Origin: Afipia sp049747295
GTDB taxonomy: Bacteria > Pseudomonadota > Alphaproteobacteria > Rhizobiales > Xanthobacteraceae
Assembly: GCF_049747295.1 (NCBI RefSeq)
Contig: NZ_JBMHJM010000001.1
Span: 4,774,001-4,838,000, forward strand
Length of the DNA: 64,000 nt
Reading direction: 5' to 3'
Shown here: positions 1 through 8,284 of the stretch, in pieces
How the letters are laid out: every line of letters starts with the position of its first letter
Position numbering within the stretch: the first letter of the stretch is position 1
Position numbers and translations under genes: made by a program
The notes under the pieces: generated by a model
Databases searched by the model: none
Told to the model about the DNA's origin: nothing
What the model saw: only the letters and a program-made list of their open reading frames with translations

Positions 1-3000
1 TGTCGCCTGTATCCGGGTCGGTATCGTTGGTGAGCACATTGCCCGTGGCGGATGAGCCGCCAGAGCCGTTGGCCGTGCCGCCGCGTTCGGTGGCATCAGC
101 CGTGTCGGCAACGGCGGTCGGTGTCGTGTTGGTGCCGCCGCCGGTCGAGCCGTTGAACACCACATCGATCCAGTAGTTGGCCGCGCCGAAGGTGCTGGTT
201 GGGAAGACGCTGGTGGTGTTGTTGCCGCCATAACTATAGACGCCGTTGCCGCCGGCTGCGCTGGAAGAGGGCGCTGTCAGCGGGCCGCTTGTGACCGCGG
301 AGGCAAAGTAGTTGTTGGTCGCCGCGTAAGCGTTGCTGGTGTGATAGGAGGCGACGTAAGTGGTGTTGGCATTGATATTCACCGGCGTCGGCAGGATCAC
401 GGTCTGCCAGCCAGTTGCCGCGGTGTTGCTGAAGGTGGCGCTTCCCAGCTTCGTGCCGGTTGAGGTCCACAGGCTGAGCAGATCCGGGCCGGTGTCGCTC
501 GAGCTGCGATAAAACTTCAAGGCGGTGATCTGACCGGCGGTGGAGGAGGTGAACTTCATCCCGAGTTCCAGCGGCGTGCCGTCGCTGAGATCGGTTTGTG
601 CCGGCGTATTCGCCGCGGTGAAGAAACTCACGCCGGTAGGGACTGGCGTAACGTTGAGGCTGACATTGGCCGACGCCGTGCCGCCGCGTCCGTCGGAGAT
701 GGTGTAGCTGAAGCCGGCCGCGCCGGTGTAGCCGCTCTGCGGTGTGAATGTGATGGTGTTGTTCTGGGTATTGAGTGCGACGGTGCCGTGGCTGTTCGCG
801 TTTGTGTTCACTGCGGTAATCGTGAGCGGATCACCGTTCGGATCGCTGTCATTGGCAATCAGGGATGCCGCCGCGATGGTGAGAGGCGTGTTCAGCAGCA
901 CTGAAATCCCGGTATCATTGGCGGCAACGGGCGGAACGTTGCTGGTTCCGATCGACGGGTTGAACATGACGTCGACCCAGAAGTTCGTCGACTGGAAGGT
1001 GTTCGTCGGGAATTGACTGTTGCCATAAGCGTAGACGCCGTTGCCGCTGGCGGGCGCGGTGAGCGGGCCGCTGGTGACATTCGTCGTGAAGTAATCCTGC
1101 GTGTTGGAGTAGTGGCCGACATTGCTGTGATAGGACGCGGTATAGGTCGCGCCCGGTGTGATTGTAATCGGAGTGGCGAACCTTGCCGTCTGCCAGCCGG
1201 TTGTCGTTTCATTGCTGAATGTCAGCGTGCCCAGGGCCGCGCCGGTGCTCGACCATAGTGTGCCGGTGTGAACGCCGGTATCCTGGTTGCTTTTGTAGTA
1301 GCGAATGCCGGTGATGGTCCCTGCAACAGACGCCGTGAACTTTACCCCGAGTTCAACCGCGCCGTTATCGACCGTATTCAAAACCTCGGGCGTTGCCGAG
1401 CCGGGGAATAGGGTCAAGAAGTTTGCCGGGGCGACGCTGAGCGTGCGCCCAGCGGAAGGTGATTCCAGATTGATGCTGTCGTCGACCGCGCGGGAACGGA
1501 TTGTGTAGTTGCCGGCGACTTGCGGCGAGAATGTATATGTCCATGTCTCGTCGCCGGTCGCTGGATGCCAGCTCGCTCCGTTGTCGGTCGAGACCTCGAC
1601 GCCGGCAATCACACCGCCACCGGCGTCGGTGGCGGTGCCGGAAATCGTCACGCGATCTGTCGCGGCCACGGAACTGGGCGGCGTATTGATGGTGGAGGTC
1701 GGAGCGGTATGGTCCGTCGAAGCCTGGCCGGTGATGAGCCCTGATTGCAGCGTTGCCGGCTGGATGCCCATGTCGGCAAAAAGGTTGACCATCGCCTGCT
1801 GGACACGCGGATCGGAGGGCGTTCCAGTATCCCCGTGGATATTGTCGCCGTCGTGGCTGTCGCTCAGACCCCATGACCAGTAGACCGTGCCTGCGCCGAA
1901 GACCAGCGCGCCGCTTGGTGCACGATAGAGGGTGAGGTTGTGCGTTGCCGTGCCCGGGCCGACGGTGTTGCCGTAATCGAGCAGATAGAAACCCTCCGAG
2001 TCGAGGGTCGTCGACGAGAGGCGAACCAGGCCTGCGGGATCGAATCCGTTGTCGGGCGCTTCGTCCCACTCATAGCCGAGATAGTTCTTGGTGAGCGCCG
2101 CCGTCTGGCCCGGCTGCAGATTGGCGACACTGGTGTTGCGCCAGAAGCGTAAGTTAGCGTCATCGAACGGGATCCGGATCGACTCGAGAGTGCCGCCGCC
2201 GTCAACCTGGAAGATCGTGCCGGTCAGCGCGTTCTCCGGACTTCCACCGCCGATCGCCGGCGGACTGAAGCGCGGGTCCCGGAACGTCCCGGTCCATTGG
2301 TTCGTTGGATCGATGCTCGAATTGGCCCAGGTCTCCTTGTAGGAAATCAATGTGCGATACGGCGTGCCGTCGCTGCTGATCGCGTTGCCCCAGCGGGTGC
2401 GCCAGTAGACCTCGTTGCCGCTCCAGAACTGCAGATTGACGCCGGCGTCGCGCGCCGCCTCGACATTGGCGCGCTGCTGGCCCGACCAATATTCGTCGTG
2501 GCCGACGTCGAGATACATCTTGTGGTTCAAGAGCAGGCTGCCGAAACGGTCGACATCGACGCCTGCCATGTATGAGACGTCGTAGCCGTTCTGCTCCAGC
2601 CACTGGATCGCCGGGTACTCGGCCGCAAAGAGATAGTCCTGCGGGCCGGAGGCAAAGCCGATGCCGCCCCGGGTCACGATCGGCCGGTTATAGCTCACGG
2701 CAAAGGCGCGTCCTGCGCCCTGACCTGTCGCGGGGCCGTTGCCGCCGTAGAAATTCGCTCCGCCCCATCCGTTGTAGGCTTGCCATGTCTGGTCCGCGGT
2801 CTGGAAGATGATGTCGCTCTGGCTGCTGTCGTCGCGCACGATGAACGGGATGTGGCTCTCGCCTGAGACGCCATCCTGACGCGTCAGCTTGGCGAAGTAG
2901 ACACCGGAGACAGCATCTGCCGGCACGGCCCAACTGGCCGAGACAGCCCAGTTGCCGGCGTCCACCAAGCCGGTGGTTGCGTCGCGCAGCGGCGCCGGCT

Positions 3001-4156
3001 GGTTCTGCACACCGGTGTGCTGGATCGTCGTAACCTTACGCGCGCCCATGCCGCCGTAGTAGCCGACCCGGTAGATATCGATGCGGTAATTGTTCGAATT
3101 GGTGTTGATCTTGAAGTTGATCGTGGTGCCGTGATTGACGCTGATGTTTGTCGCGAAACCCTCGATGTTCGAGTCGCCCGAGCCATCAATGCCCCATTCG
3201 CTTTCGGGATTTCCGGGTTTCTGGTTCTCAAGCACGATGGGATTCGTCACCGCCGCTGCCGCGAGCAGGTTAGGTGCAGCTAGTGTTCTGGCTTGGGCTT
3301 GGGCTAGCGCTTGAGCCTGGACTTGAGGAGACGTGACGGAACCGCCCAGGATACCGAACCCCTTCGAGTTCGGTCCTGTCCCGGTCTCACCGCCGCCGGG
3401 CAGTTGCCCGTTCGAGGCGATCACGGGCGCGATGTTCCAGTCCGTTATGGGCGTGACGTTTCTCGACAGCATCGGGTCGCTCATCGAGGCGCCGAGCGTA
3501 CCGCTCCGGCTCATCACCGCATCAGCTTCGCCAGGCGATCCACTCCCGAGCACTTGGCCGGTCAACTTCGTCGTAGCCGCTTGAGCCATCGCCTGCAGTG
3601 GACAATTGATGTAGCCGCACGATCCGCAACACGGGCTGACGTTAAGCCCTGTGGGCTGTGATGGTGCAGGTGTGGAAGAGCCGGTAACCGTCGTGCTCAA
3701 AGTCATCGAGGCAGGGGCGAGAGCATCCGCCCCCGACGTGCTCTGGGCCATCGCCACCGCCCTCGACACGTCGTCAGCCGCCAGTGGCGCGGCGCTGTCA
3801 TCTTTGATGGAGGGAATTGCGCCGATGCGGAAATCGCCGGTTGTGGTCGTTGCCGACTGCTCTGCAGTCGAGTCCGCAGCGTCATCCGTAGGCTCCGACG
3901 GCAGTGGATGCGCGACGGCGTCTGAGGCTGCGATGAACGCACTCTGCAGAAGACCCTGCGATGAGAGATCACTGAACGCATTGCTGTTGGCTGCGATGCC
4001 GTCATCCGCTCGGTCGCTCGCGCTGCGTTTCCTCCCGGCGGGATCGCCGGTCCGGGATGAGAGGGGAGCGTTAGGACGCACGGTCGCGAATGTTTCGGAG
4101 AGCCATTGCGCGATGCGCGAGTGGACGGTGGAACCGCTGCTTTCTGAAAAACTCAT
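1..4156 (-). CDS. Giant secreted N,N-dimethylformamidase-like protein with two DUF4082 domains (C-terminus beyond window)
   Basis: The frame is open from an ATG at 4156 to the left edge, giving at least 1385 residues with the end missing. Seen: a Ser/Ala/Thr-rich N-terminal ~300 residues with no obvious signal peptide. A region at about 304-805 resembles the C-terminal domain of the DMF-ase large subunit and contains VGHDEYWS. Then come an Ig-like domain (~812-909), a first DUF4082 domain (~910-1062), a cadherin/Ig-like domain (~1070-1169), a second DUF4082 domain (~1172-1335) and the start of a VCBS-like repeat (NVLTNDTDPDTGD). The family is known as large, probably type I-secreted proteins of unknown substrate. 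The DMF-ase fold suggests an amidohydrolase or carbohydrate-related role, but activity is not established. A GGGAG ribosome site precedes the start. Confidence 0.85.
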   Translation of the reverse strand, partial: MSFSESSGSTVHSRIAQWLSETFATVRPNAPLSSRTGDPAGRKRSASDRADDGIAANSNAFSDLSSQGLLQSAFIAASDAVAHPLPSEPTDDAADSTAEQSATTTTGDFRIGAIPSIKDDSAAPLAADDVSRAVAMAQSTSGADALAPASMTLSTTVTGSSTPAPSQPTGLNVSPCCGSCGYINCPLQAMAQAATTKLTGQVLGSGSPGEADAVMSRSGTLGASMSDPMLSRNVTPITDWNIAPVIASNGQLPGGGETGTGPNSKGFGILGGSVTSPQVQAQALAQAQARTLAAPNLLAAAAVTNPIVLENQKPGNPESEWGIDGSGDSNIEGFATNISVNHGTTINFKINTNSNNYRIDIYRVGYYGGMGARKVTTIQHTGVQNQPAPLRDATTGLVDAGNWAVSASWAVPADAVSGVYFAKLTRQDGVSGESHIPFIVRDDSSQSDIIFQTADQTWQAYNGWGGANFYGGNGPATGQGAGRAFAVSYNRPIVTRGGIGFASGPQDYLFAAEYPAIQWLEQNGYDVSYMAGVDVDRFGSLLLNHKMYLDVGHDEYWSGQQRANVEAARDAGVNLQFWSGNEVYWRTRWGNAISSDGTPYRTLISYKETWANSSIDPTNQWTGTFRDPRFSPPAIGGGSPENALTGTIFQVDGGGTLESIRIPFDDANLRFWRNTSVANLQPGQTAALTKNYLGYEWDEAPDNGFDPAGLVRLSSTTLDSEGFYLLDYGNTVGPGTATHNLTLYRAPSGALVFGAGTVYWSWGLSDSHDGDNIHGDTGTPSDPRVQQAMVNLFADMGIQPATLQSGLITGQASTDHTAPTSTINTPPSSVAATDRVTISGTATDAGGGVIAGVEVSTDNGASWHPATGDETWTYTFSPQVAGNYTIRSRAVDDSINLESPSAGRTLSVAPANFLTLFPGSATPEVLNTVDNGAVELGVKFTASVAGTITGIRYYKSNQDTGVHTGTLWSSTGAALGTLTFSNETTTGWQTARFATPITITPGATYTASYHSNVGHYSNTQDYFTTNVTSGPLTAPASGNGVYAYGNSQFPTNTFQSTNFWVDVMFNPSIGTSNVPPVAANDTGISVLLNTPLTIAAASLIANDSDPNGDPLTITAVNTNANSHGTVALNTQNNTITFTPQSGYTGAAGFSYTISDGRGGTASANVSLNVTPVPTGVSFFTAANTPAQTDLSDGTPLELGMKFTSSTAGQITALKFYRSSSDTGPDLLSLWTSTGTKLGSATFSNTAATGWQTVILPTPVNINANTTYVASYHTSNAYAATNNYFASAVTSGPLTAPSSSAAGGNGVYSYGGNNTTSVFPTSTFGAANYWIDVVFNGSTGGGTNTTPTAVADTADATERGGTANGSGGSSATGNVLTNDTDPDTGD

Positions 4157-4359
4157 AACGCCGCTCCCGCACGACGAGGCTTGACGGCAGAGGTCGAATT
4201 AAATGTACGGGGTACGAATATTTAATTTAATTTAAATCCATTTAATTGGTAAGTCAGTACACAAATCAATCCGTCTGGATCATCCACTTGGCTGATGGCG
4301 CGGTGCCAGCCTGCGGGTTCCAGTTGTTGATCCAACTCAGCGACTGCGAAGCCAAGAGT

Positions 4360-4518
4360 TCAACCACCCACCAATGGCGGTGAAAAGAAGCTGTTCAGAA
4401 CTCCAAGCCAGTATGGGTGGATGTTGAGCATGAGCCACACGACCCCGATGATCGTAAGCCAGATGCCGGTGATCCATACACTCATGCGGAATTGTCTCTC
4501 GAGATCTTGCTCGCTCAT
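4360..4518 (-). CDS. Small membrane protein, 52 aa
   Basis: A short frame with ATG at 4518 is preceded by a good AAAGGA ribosome site. It encodes a hydrophilic N-terminus (MSEQDLERQF) followed by one strongly hydrophobic segment at residues ~12-31 (WITGIWLTIIGVVWLMLNI) and a short tail. That pattern fits a single-pass inner-membrane protein. I do not recognise the family. It lies downstream of the radical SAM operon on the same strand (49 bp after its stop), so it may be the last gene of that operon, or stand alone. Support is the ribosome site plus the clean membrane segment. Confidence 0.55.
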   Translation of the reverse strand: MSEQDLERQFRMSVWITGIWLTIIGVVWLMLNIHPYWLGVLNSFFSPPLVGG

Positions 4519-4566
4519 GGCTCATTCCTTTCGTGCCCAAGGCGGTCCGTTTGCTGCCACACTGGC

Positions 4567-6093
4567 CTACGCTGCTTCGCGTGTGTGGGGTTGCCGTTCA
4601 GGATGCAATGAGGACATCGATTCCTCTTCCGCATCTTGAGGAGCGCCCCAGAACTGCGCCACTGTGGGGCCGGTTTTCAGTCGACGATCACGAAGGAAAT
4701 TGATGATCTCGTATGGCCAGACCCTGCGACCCATTTTGGTGTACCAACGCATCGCGTGACGCAGGCCGGCATCGGGATGAAAGAGAATGCGCCAGATCGC
4801 TTTCGGCCGGGTCTGAAGGACCATTTCTGTAAACTTGAACCAAAGCAGCACGCGCCACGGCGCCATGTGACGCGTCGCGAGGACCTGATGCTTGTAGTCC
4901 CAGCGGCGCCGGTCGGTTTGGATGACCTGCCGCTCGGCGGCAAATTTAAAGTACGGCGTCCAGCGGTGGGGCGTGACGTAGAGCATCTGAATCTGGTCCG
5001 GGTCGTACGACAACAATTGACGCAACCCACGCCAGTGATCGCGATCGGTGTCTTCTTCGAAACCCACGACCCATGTCGCCATGGACAGAATACCGTGCTG
5101 CCGCATCAAGCGAATGGCTTCACGGTCCGTGGTGGTTGTTGTTCCTTTCCGGATGAGATCGAGCGTTTTTTCGTCAGTGGTTTCCATGCCGAGCAGGAAG
5201 CGAGCCCAACCGGCTTTCTTGTAGAGATGCAGAATATCCGCATCCCGCACGATGTCGTCGGCGCGTGTCGATCCAACAAGTATGAGATCGACGCTCTCCG
5301 CGATCAGGGCTTCCAGAAAGACACGCCAGACCTTTTTTGAAACCGTCGGGTTCTCATCGGCGAAGTTGATGACCTTGACACCGTGTTCGCGATGGAGGCG
5401 CGCCAATTCCTTTGCGAACAGGACCGGGTCGCGATGACGCCAGCGCGTCCAGAATCCGCGTTGTCCGCAATAATTGCACAGATGAGGACAGCCTCGGGAG
5501 AACTGCACGACAACCGCCCGGAGTCCGCCCCAATAACTGTAACGCGCGTGGTCGATGAGCTCCCAGCCGATCCGGTAGGCATCGAGATCGCGGATCACGG
5601 CGGCAGGCCGGGTTGCCTTGGGACCATCAACCCCACGGTAAGCAATGCCCGGAATGTCGCTGAGAGGCAGGCCATGCTGCAGAGCGCTCATCAGGCGCCG
5701 CGCAGTTTCTTCGCCTTCGCCGCGGACAATCGCGGTGACGTATGGTTCGTCCGCGAGAATCTCCCGCCAGTGATAGGTCGGAAAGACGCCGCCATAGACG
5801 ATGTGAGCATCGGGGATTGCCGTCGCGATAGCACACGCGGTTTCCGCGATGACCGGGTGTCCGGATGTCGAGCCGGAATGGCCGAACAGCACCGCATCAG
5901 GACAGAAGCGAACCGCGTCGGCGACGATGGCTTCCATCGTCATGGGACCGAACTCACCATCGATGAGATAGACGTCGTGTCCGTCGTCGAGCAACGGTCC
6001 ACCCACCGCGAGGAGGCCGAGCGGCGGGAGATGGTCGTCAGGAATCCGGCTTCCGATGGCAGGATGCGGCACGTTGATCAGGAGAATGCGCAT
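4567..6093 (-). CDS. B12-binding radical SAM protein (BchE-like)
   Basis: 508 residues. The N-terminal ~130 residues form a cobalamin-binding Rossmann-type domain (MRILLINVPHP start, GHSGSTSG, YGGVFPTYHW). The radical SAM core follows, with the CxxxCxxC cluster motif at C202, C206 and C209 (GCPHLCNYC). Family knowledge: class B radical SAM enzymes include the anaerobic Mg-protoporphyrin monomethyl ester cyclase BchE and methylases of lipids and hopanoids. The overall layout is BchE-like, but no other chlorophyll genes lie here and the neighbour is a cis-prenyltransferase, so a polyprenoid or lipid substrate is equally plausible. The start follows the prenyltransferase stop by 16 bp. Substrate not determined. 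Confidence 0.9.
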   Translation of the reverse strand: MRILLINVPHPAIGSRIPDDHLPPLGLLAVGGPLLDDGHDVYLIDGEFGPMTMEAIVADAVRFCPDAVLFGHSGSTSGHPVIAETACAIATAIPDAHIVYGGVFPTYHWREILADEPYVTAIVRGEGEETARRLMSALQHGLPLSDIPGIAYRGVDGPKATRPAAVIRDLDAYRIGWELIDHARYSYWGGLRAVVVQFSRGCPHLCNYCGQRGFWTRWRHRDPVLFAKELARLHREHGVKVINFADENPTVSKKVWRVFLEALIAESVDLILVGSTRADDIVRDADILHLYKKAGWARFLLGMETTDEKTLDLIRKGTTTTTDREAIRLMRQHGILSMATWVVGFEEDTDRDHWRGLRQLLSYDPDQIQMLYVTPHRWTPYFKFAAERQVIQTDRRRWDYKHQVLATRHMAPWRVLLWFKFTEMVLQTRPKAIWRILFHPDAGLRHAMRWYTKMGRRVWPYEIINFLRDRRLKTGPTVAQFWGAPQDAEEESMSSLHPERQPHTREAA

Positions 6094-6109
6094 GGCGAAA
6101 ACCGGCGGC

Positions 6110-6832
6110 TTACGAGGTCAGAGCCAGTTCGGACGGCGCCGCTTGCAATCCGCCAAAGCGGCGCTCGCGCAGGTGATAAGACCTCAGGGCCTCAGCAAGA
6201 TCTTCCGCGTCAAACTCGGGCCACATCCGTTCAGTGAAATGCAGTTCGGCATACGCGCTTTCCCACAACAGGAAGTCAGATAGCCGTTTCTCGCCGCTGG
6301 TTCGGATCACCAGGTCGACGTCGCGGAATTCCGCTTCACCGGTGATGAGTTCCGCGAAACGCTCTCGCGTCAGGTCAGTCAGTTGGGAGGCCTGTGTTGC
6401 TGCTCTCAAGATGGCATCGCGGGCCGAATAATCGATCGCAACGCGCAGATGCAGGCGATGTCCGCTCTTCGTCGCGATCTCCGCGTCTTCGATAGCGGCG
6501 GCGAGGCCATCGGGAAGACGATCGCGCCGGCCGATGACCGTGAGGCGTACACCGTTACGACGCAGGCTTTCAATTTCGTTTGCCAGATATGATCGCAGCA
6601 AAGCCATCAGCGCGGAGACCTCCGCCTTGGGCCGTCTCCAGTTGTCGCTCGAGAATGCATAGAGCGTCAGCGTTCCGACGCCTTGCTGCGGTGCTGCCTC
6701 GACCACACGACGGATGGCTTCAACGCCCGCTTCGTGTCCTCGCAGTCTCGAGAGCTTGCGGCGCGAGGCCCAACGACCGTTGCCGTCCATGATGATCCCG
6801 ATGTGTAGTTTAGAAGAGAGAGTGCTTTGCAT
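6110..6832 (-). CDS. Cis-prenyltransferase (undecaprenyl diphosphate synthase family)
   Basis: 240 residues from ATG 6832. The family condenses isopentenyl diphosphate onto an allylic diphosphate to give long Z-polyprenyl diphosphates. Seen: IIMDGNGRWA with the Mg-binding Asp16, a GHEAG motif, YAFSSDNWRRP, and the C-terminal RTSGEKRLSDFLLW block. All catalytic motifs are intact. I chose 6832 rather than the in-frame TTG 18 bp upstream because GAAAGGA sits at ideal spacing before the ATG. The gene lies between a radical SAM enzyme and a regulator rather than in the usual frr-cdsA context, so it is probably a second, specialised copy. The start codon lies inside a 17-bp palindrome shared with the operon promoter. 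Confidence 0.9.
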   Translation of the reverse strand: MQSTLSSKLHIGIIMDGNGRWASRRKLSRLRGHEAGVEAIRRVVEAAPQQGVGTLTLYAFSSDNWRRPKAEVSALMALLRSYLANEIESLRRNGVRLTVIGRRDRLPDGLAAAIEDAEIATKSGHRLHLRVAIDYSARDAILRAATQASQLTDLTRERFAELITGEAEFRDVDLVIRTSGEKRLSDFLLWESAYAELHFTERMWPEFDAEDLAEALRSYHLRERRFGGLQAAPSELALTS

Positions 6833-6840
6833 TGCAAAGT
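6824..6840. promoter_or_regulatory. 17-bp palindrome over the prenyltransferase start codon
   Basis: The minus strand reads ACTTTGCAATGCAAAGC, with arms CTTTGCA/TGCAAAG around the centre. It closely matches the palindrome at 7865-7881 before the first gene of the operon (ACTTTGCGATGTAAAGT). It is probably an operator of the winged-helix regulator encoded at 6866-7246 and may control an internal promoter or translation. This is inference from sequence symmetry. Confidence 0.5.
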
Positions 6841-6865
6841 TTCCTTTCAAAAAAAATAGGCCAGT

Positions 6866-7246
6866 TCAGGTGGGGGAGAGCCCCAGGCGAGGTGTGACTG
6901 GGTCCTCTTTGCCGGCGGCTTTGGCTGCGTCATGAACGAGCCGTTCAAGGACCGAGAGGTAGTCAAGGAAGCGGCGGCGGCCAGTTTTGGTCAGGCGACA
7001 ACTGGTGTGCGGGCGATTGTTTTCATAACCCTTCGTGACTTCAACCAAGCCCGCTTCCTGCAGCACCTGGAGATGCCGGCTGAGATTGCCATCGGTCAGG
7101 CCGCACAGATGTTTAAGATCGGCGAAAGCCAATCCTTTCGGATGCGCCATCAGCGACGTCATCAAGCCGAGACGAGCCTTCTCGTGAATGACACGATCGA
7201 GGCCATCATAAGAGAACGGCGCGTTCTGTGCGTCAGTCTTCGGCAT
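6866..7246 (-). CDS. Winged-helix transcriptional regulator (MarR/ArsR-like, HTH_34 type)
   Basis: 126 residues from ATG 7246. Seen: a FSYDGLDRVIHEKARLGLM start typical of HTH_34 regulators, then a helix-turn-helix (LKHLCGLTDGNLSRHLQVLQ) and a wing (VEVTKGYENNRPHTSC). No sensor domain is visible. The start is placed at 7246 because GGAGAA precedes it, and because this puts the start 14 bp inside the end of the upstream membrane gene, a translationally coupled arrangement. Family knowledge: such small regulators often work with the adjacent membrane protein as an autoregulated pair. The likely targets are the palindromes at 7865-7881 and 6824-6840. Confidence 0.85.
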   Translation of the reverse strand: MPKTDAQNAPFSYDGLDRVIHEKARLGLMTSLMAHPKGLAFADLKHLCGLTDGNLSRHLQVLQEAGLVEVTKGYENNRPHTSCRLTKTGRRRFLDYLSVLERLVHDAAKAAGKEDPVTPRLGLSPT

Positions 7247-7853
7247 CGATTTCTTCTCCGGACGCAAAATGCAAGAGGGTTGCCATGAGCAACTGACCAA
7301 TGACGAACGGTACGCCCATCACGAAGGGCGACAGCGCATGACTTCCACTCGTCAACACGAGGCTGGTAAAGCCCGCCACAAAATACCAGGCGCCTGCAAG
7401 TGCAACGACGCGGGGCAGCGAGCGGGCAGACGAGAATATGCCGAGACTCACGAGTATCTGCCAAAGCCCGGGCAGCATCCACATCGCTTCCGGAGCAAAT
7501 TTCCAAAACACCAGTGCGAGAAAAATACCTGCCGCACCAGCCGGGAGGAACTGCTCGACGGCTTGATAAATCATTGCATCAGCGAGGCCCGAGTGATGCC
7601 GGCGTGACCTTGCCCGCATCTCACTCCCGATCATTCCCGCAGCAACCACTGCCGTGGCAGTCCAACCGGCGAAGAAGGTCAGGGGAATGCCGGTCGGATC
7701 CTCAAGCCAGATGAACTGGAGCAAGGTGGTCAACAAAGCGAGGCCGCCGGTCGCGGCGATCGCGACCGGGCCATAGCCGCGAAAGGCTGTACCCGCGGCA
7801 AGCTGACTCCGGATTGCGATAATATCGGCTAATGCTTTGTCGAGGTCGCGCAT
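7233..7853 (-). CDS. Multi-pass membrane protein, first gene of the radical SAM/prenyltransferase operon
   Basis: 206 residues with about five or six hydrophobic segments (around residues 28-48, 58-76, 100-118, 124-140, 150-168 and 175-192). The N-terminus is hydrophilic (MRDLDKALADIIAIRSQL). I recognise no enzymatic motif. Proteins of this shape commonly sit upstream of HTH_34 regulators and may sense or anchor something, but the function is unknown. ATG 7853 is preceded by AAAGGTGA. The last 14 bp overlap the regulator start, indicating translational coupling. Confidence 0.8.
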   Translation of the reverse strand: MRDLDKALADIIAIRSQLAAGTAFRGYGPVAIAATGGLALLTTLLQFIWLEDPTGIPLTFFAGWTATAVVAAGMIGSEMRARSRRHHSGLADAMIYQAVEQFLPAGAAGIFLALVFWKFAPEAMWMLPGLWQILVSLGIFSSARSLPRVVALAGAWYFVAGFTSLVLTSGSHALSPFVMGVPFVIGQLLMATLLHFASGEEIDAED

Positions 7854-7861
7854 CAGTCACC

Positions 7862-7901
7862 TTTACTTTACATCGCAAAGTATACGCGTGCGTAAAGTAA
7901 A
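7862..7901. promoter_or_regulatory. Operator/promoter region of the radical SAM/prenyltransferase operon
   Basis: A perfect 10-bp inverted repeat, TTTACTTTAC (7862-7871) and GTAAAGTAAA (7892-7901), flanks a 20-bp spacer. Overlapping it is the 17-bp near-palindrome at 7865-7881 (minus strand ACTTTGCGATGTAAAGT), which matches the one at 6824-6840. It lies just upstream of the ribosome site of the gene starting at 7853, the expected place for an autorepressor operator. Confidence 0.6.
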
Positions 7902-8010
7902 TGCAAGCCCGTTCTCGTCACGCCGTGGTGATCGGCTTCCGTGTCGCGTTAAATCGTGTTTTCGATCGTGCCATCACTTCTGACTGGGCGCTGCTTTGCG
8001 GGTTGAGGAG

Positions 8011-8034
8011 CTGAGCGATGTTCGCATCGCTCAG
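8011..8034. other. Perfect 10-bp hairpin with TTCG loop
   Basis: CTGAGCGATG, TTCG, CATCGCTCAG: a perfect 10-bp stem with a TTCG tetraloop. No T-tract follows on either strand, so it is not a classical terminator. It lies in the gene-free stretch between the operon promoter (7901) and the first double-hairpin repeat (8108). That stretch otherwise holds only an imperfect inverted repeat at about 8058-8101. Confidence 0.5.
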
Positions 8035-8107
8035 GAGCGGGTTATAGGGGCCGTTCCCGCACCTTCGACGTCGCACACGAGCGAAGCGTCGACAGGTGCG
8101 AGTACGT

Positions 8108-8264
8108 GTGTGGTGGTTCAAAAGTTCGCTCAATCTTTCCTGAGAGTCCTTCCAGCGAACTTTTGAACCTAAACCACACTCGAATCATAAATTTACTAGT
8201 GTCCTCTCGAATCCAAAGTTCGCTACGGAGCGCGATGAGGCGAACTTTGGATTCGGAACACTAG
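8108..8264. repeat. Dispersed double-hairpin repeat, copy 1
   Basis: There are two hairpins. Hairpin A has perfect 16-bp arms (8115-8130 and 8154-8169, GGTTCAAAAGTTCGCT), extended by GTGTGGT/ACCACAC. Hairpin B has perfect 16-bp arms (8208-8223 and 8240-8255, CGAATCCAAAGTTCGC), bracketed by CTAGTGT (8196-8202) and ACACTAG (8258-8264). The same two-hairpin plan recurs at 8663-8827 with compensatory base changes, and in part at 26957-27029 and 63566-63718. Confidence 0.85.
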
Positions 8265-8284
8265 CCTTCCACTATGTCAGAACA

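Noticed and set aside
7918..8133. 71-codon minus-strand frame upstream of the radical SAM operon
   Set aside because: Starts inside the arm of repeat copy 1, is Arg-rich, has no ribosome site and no recognised similarity. The TTCG hairpin lies in it.
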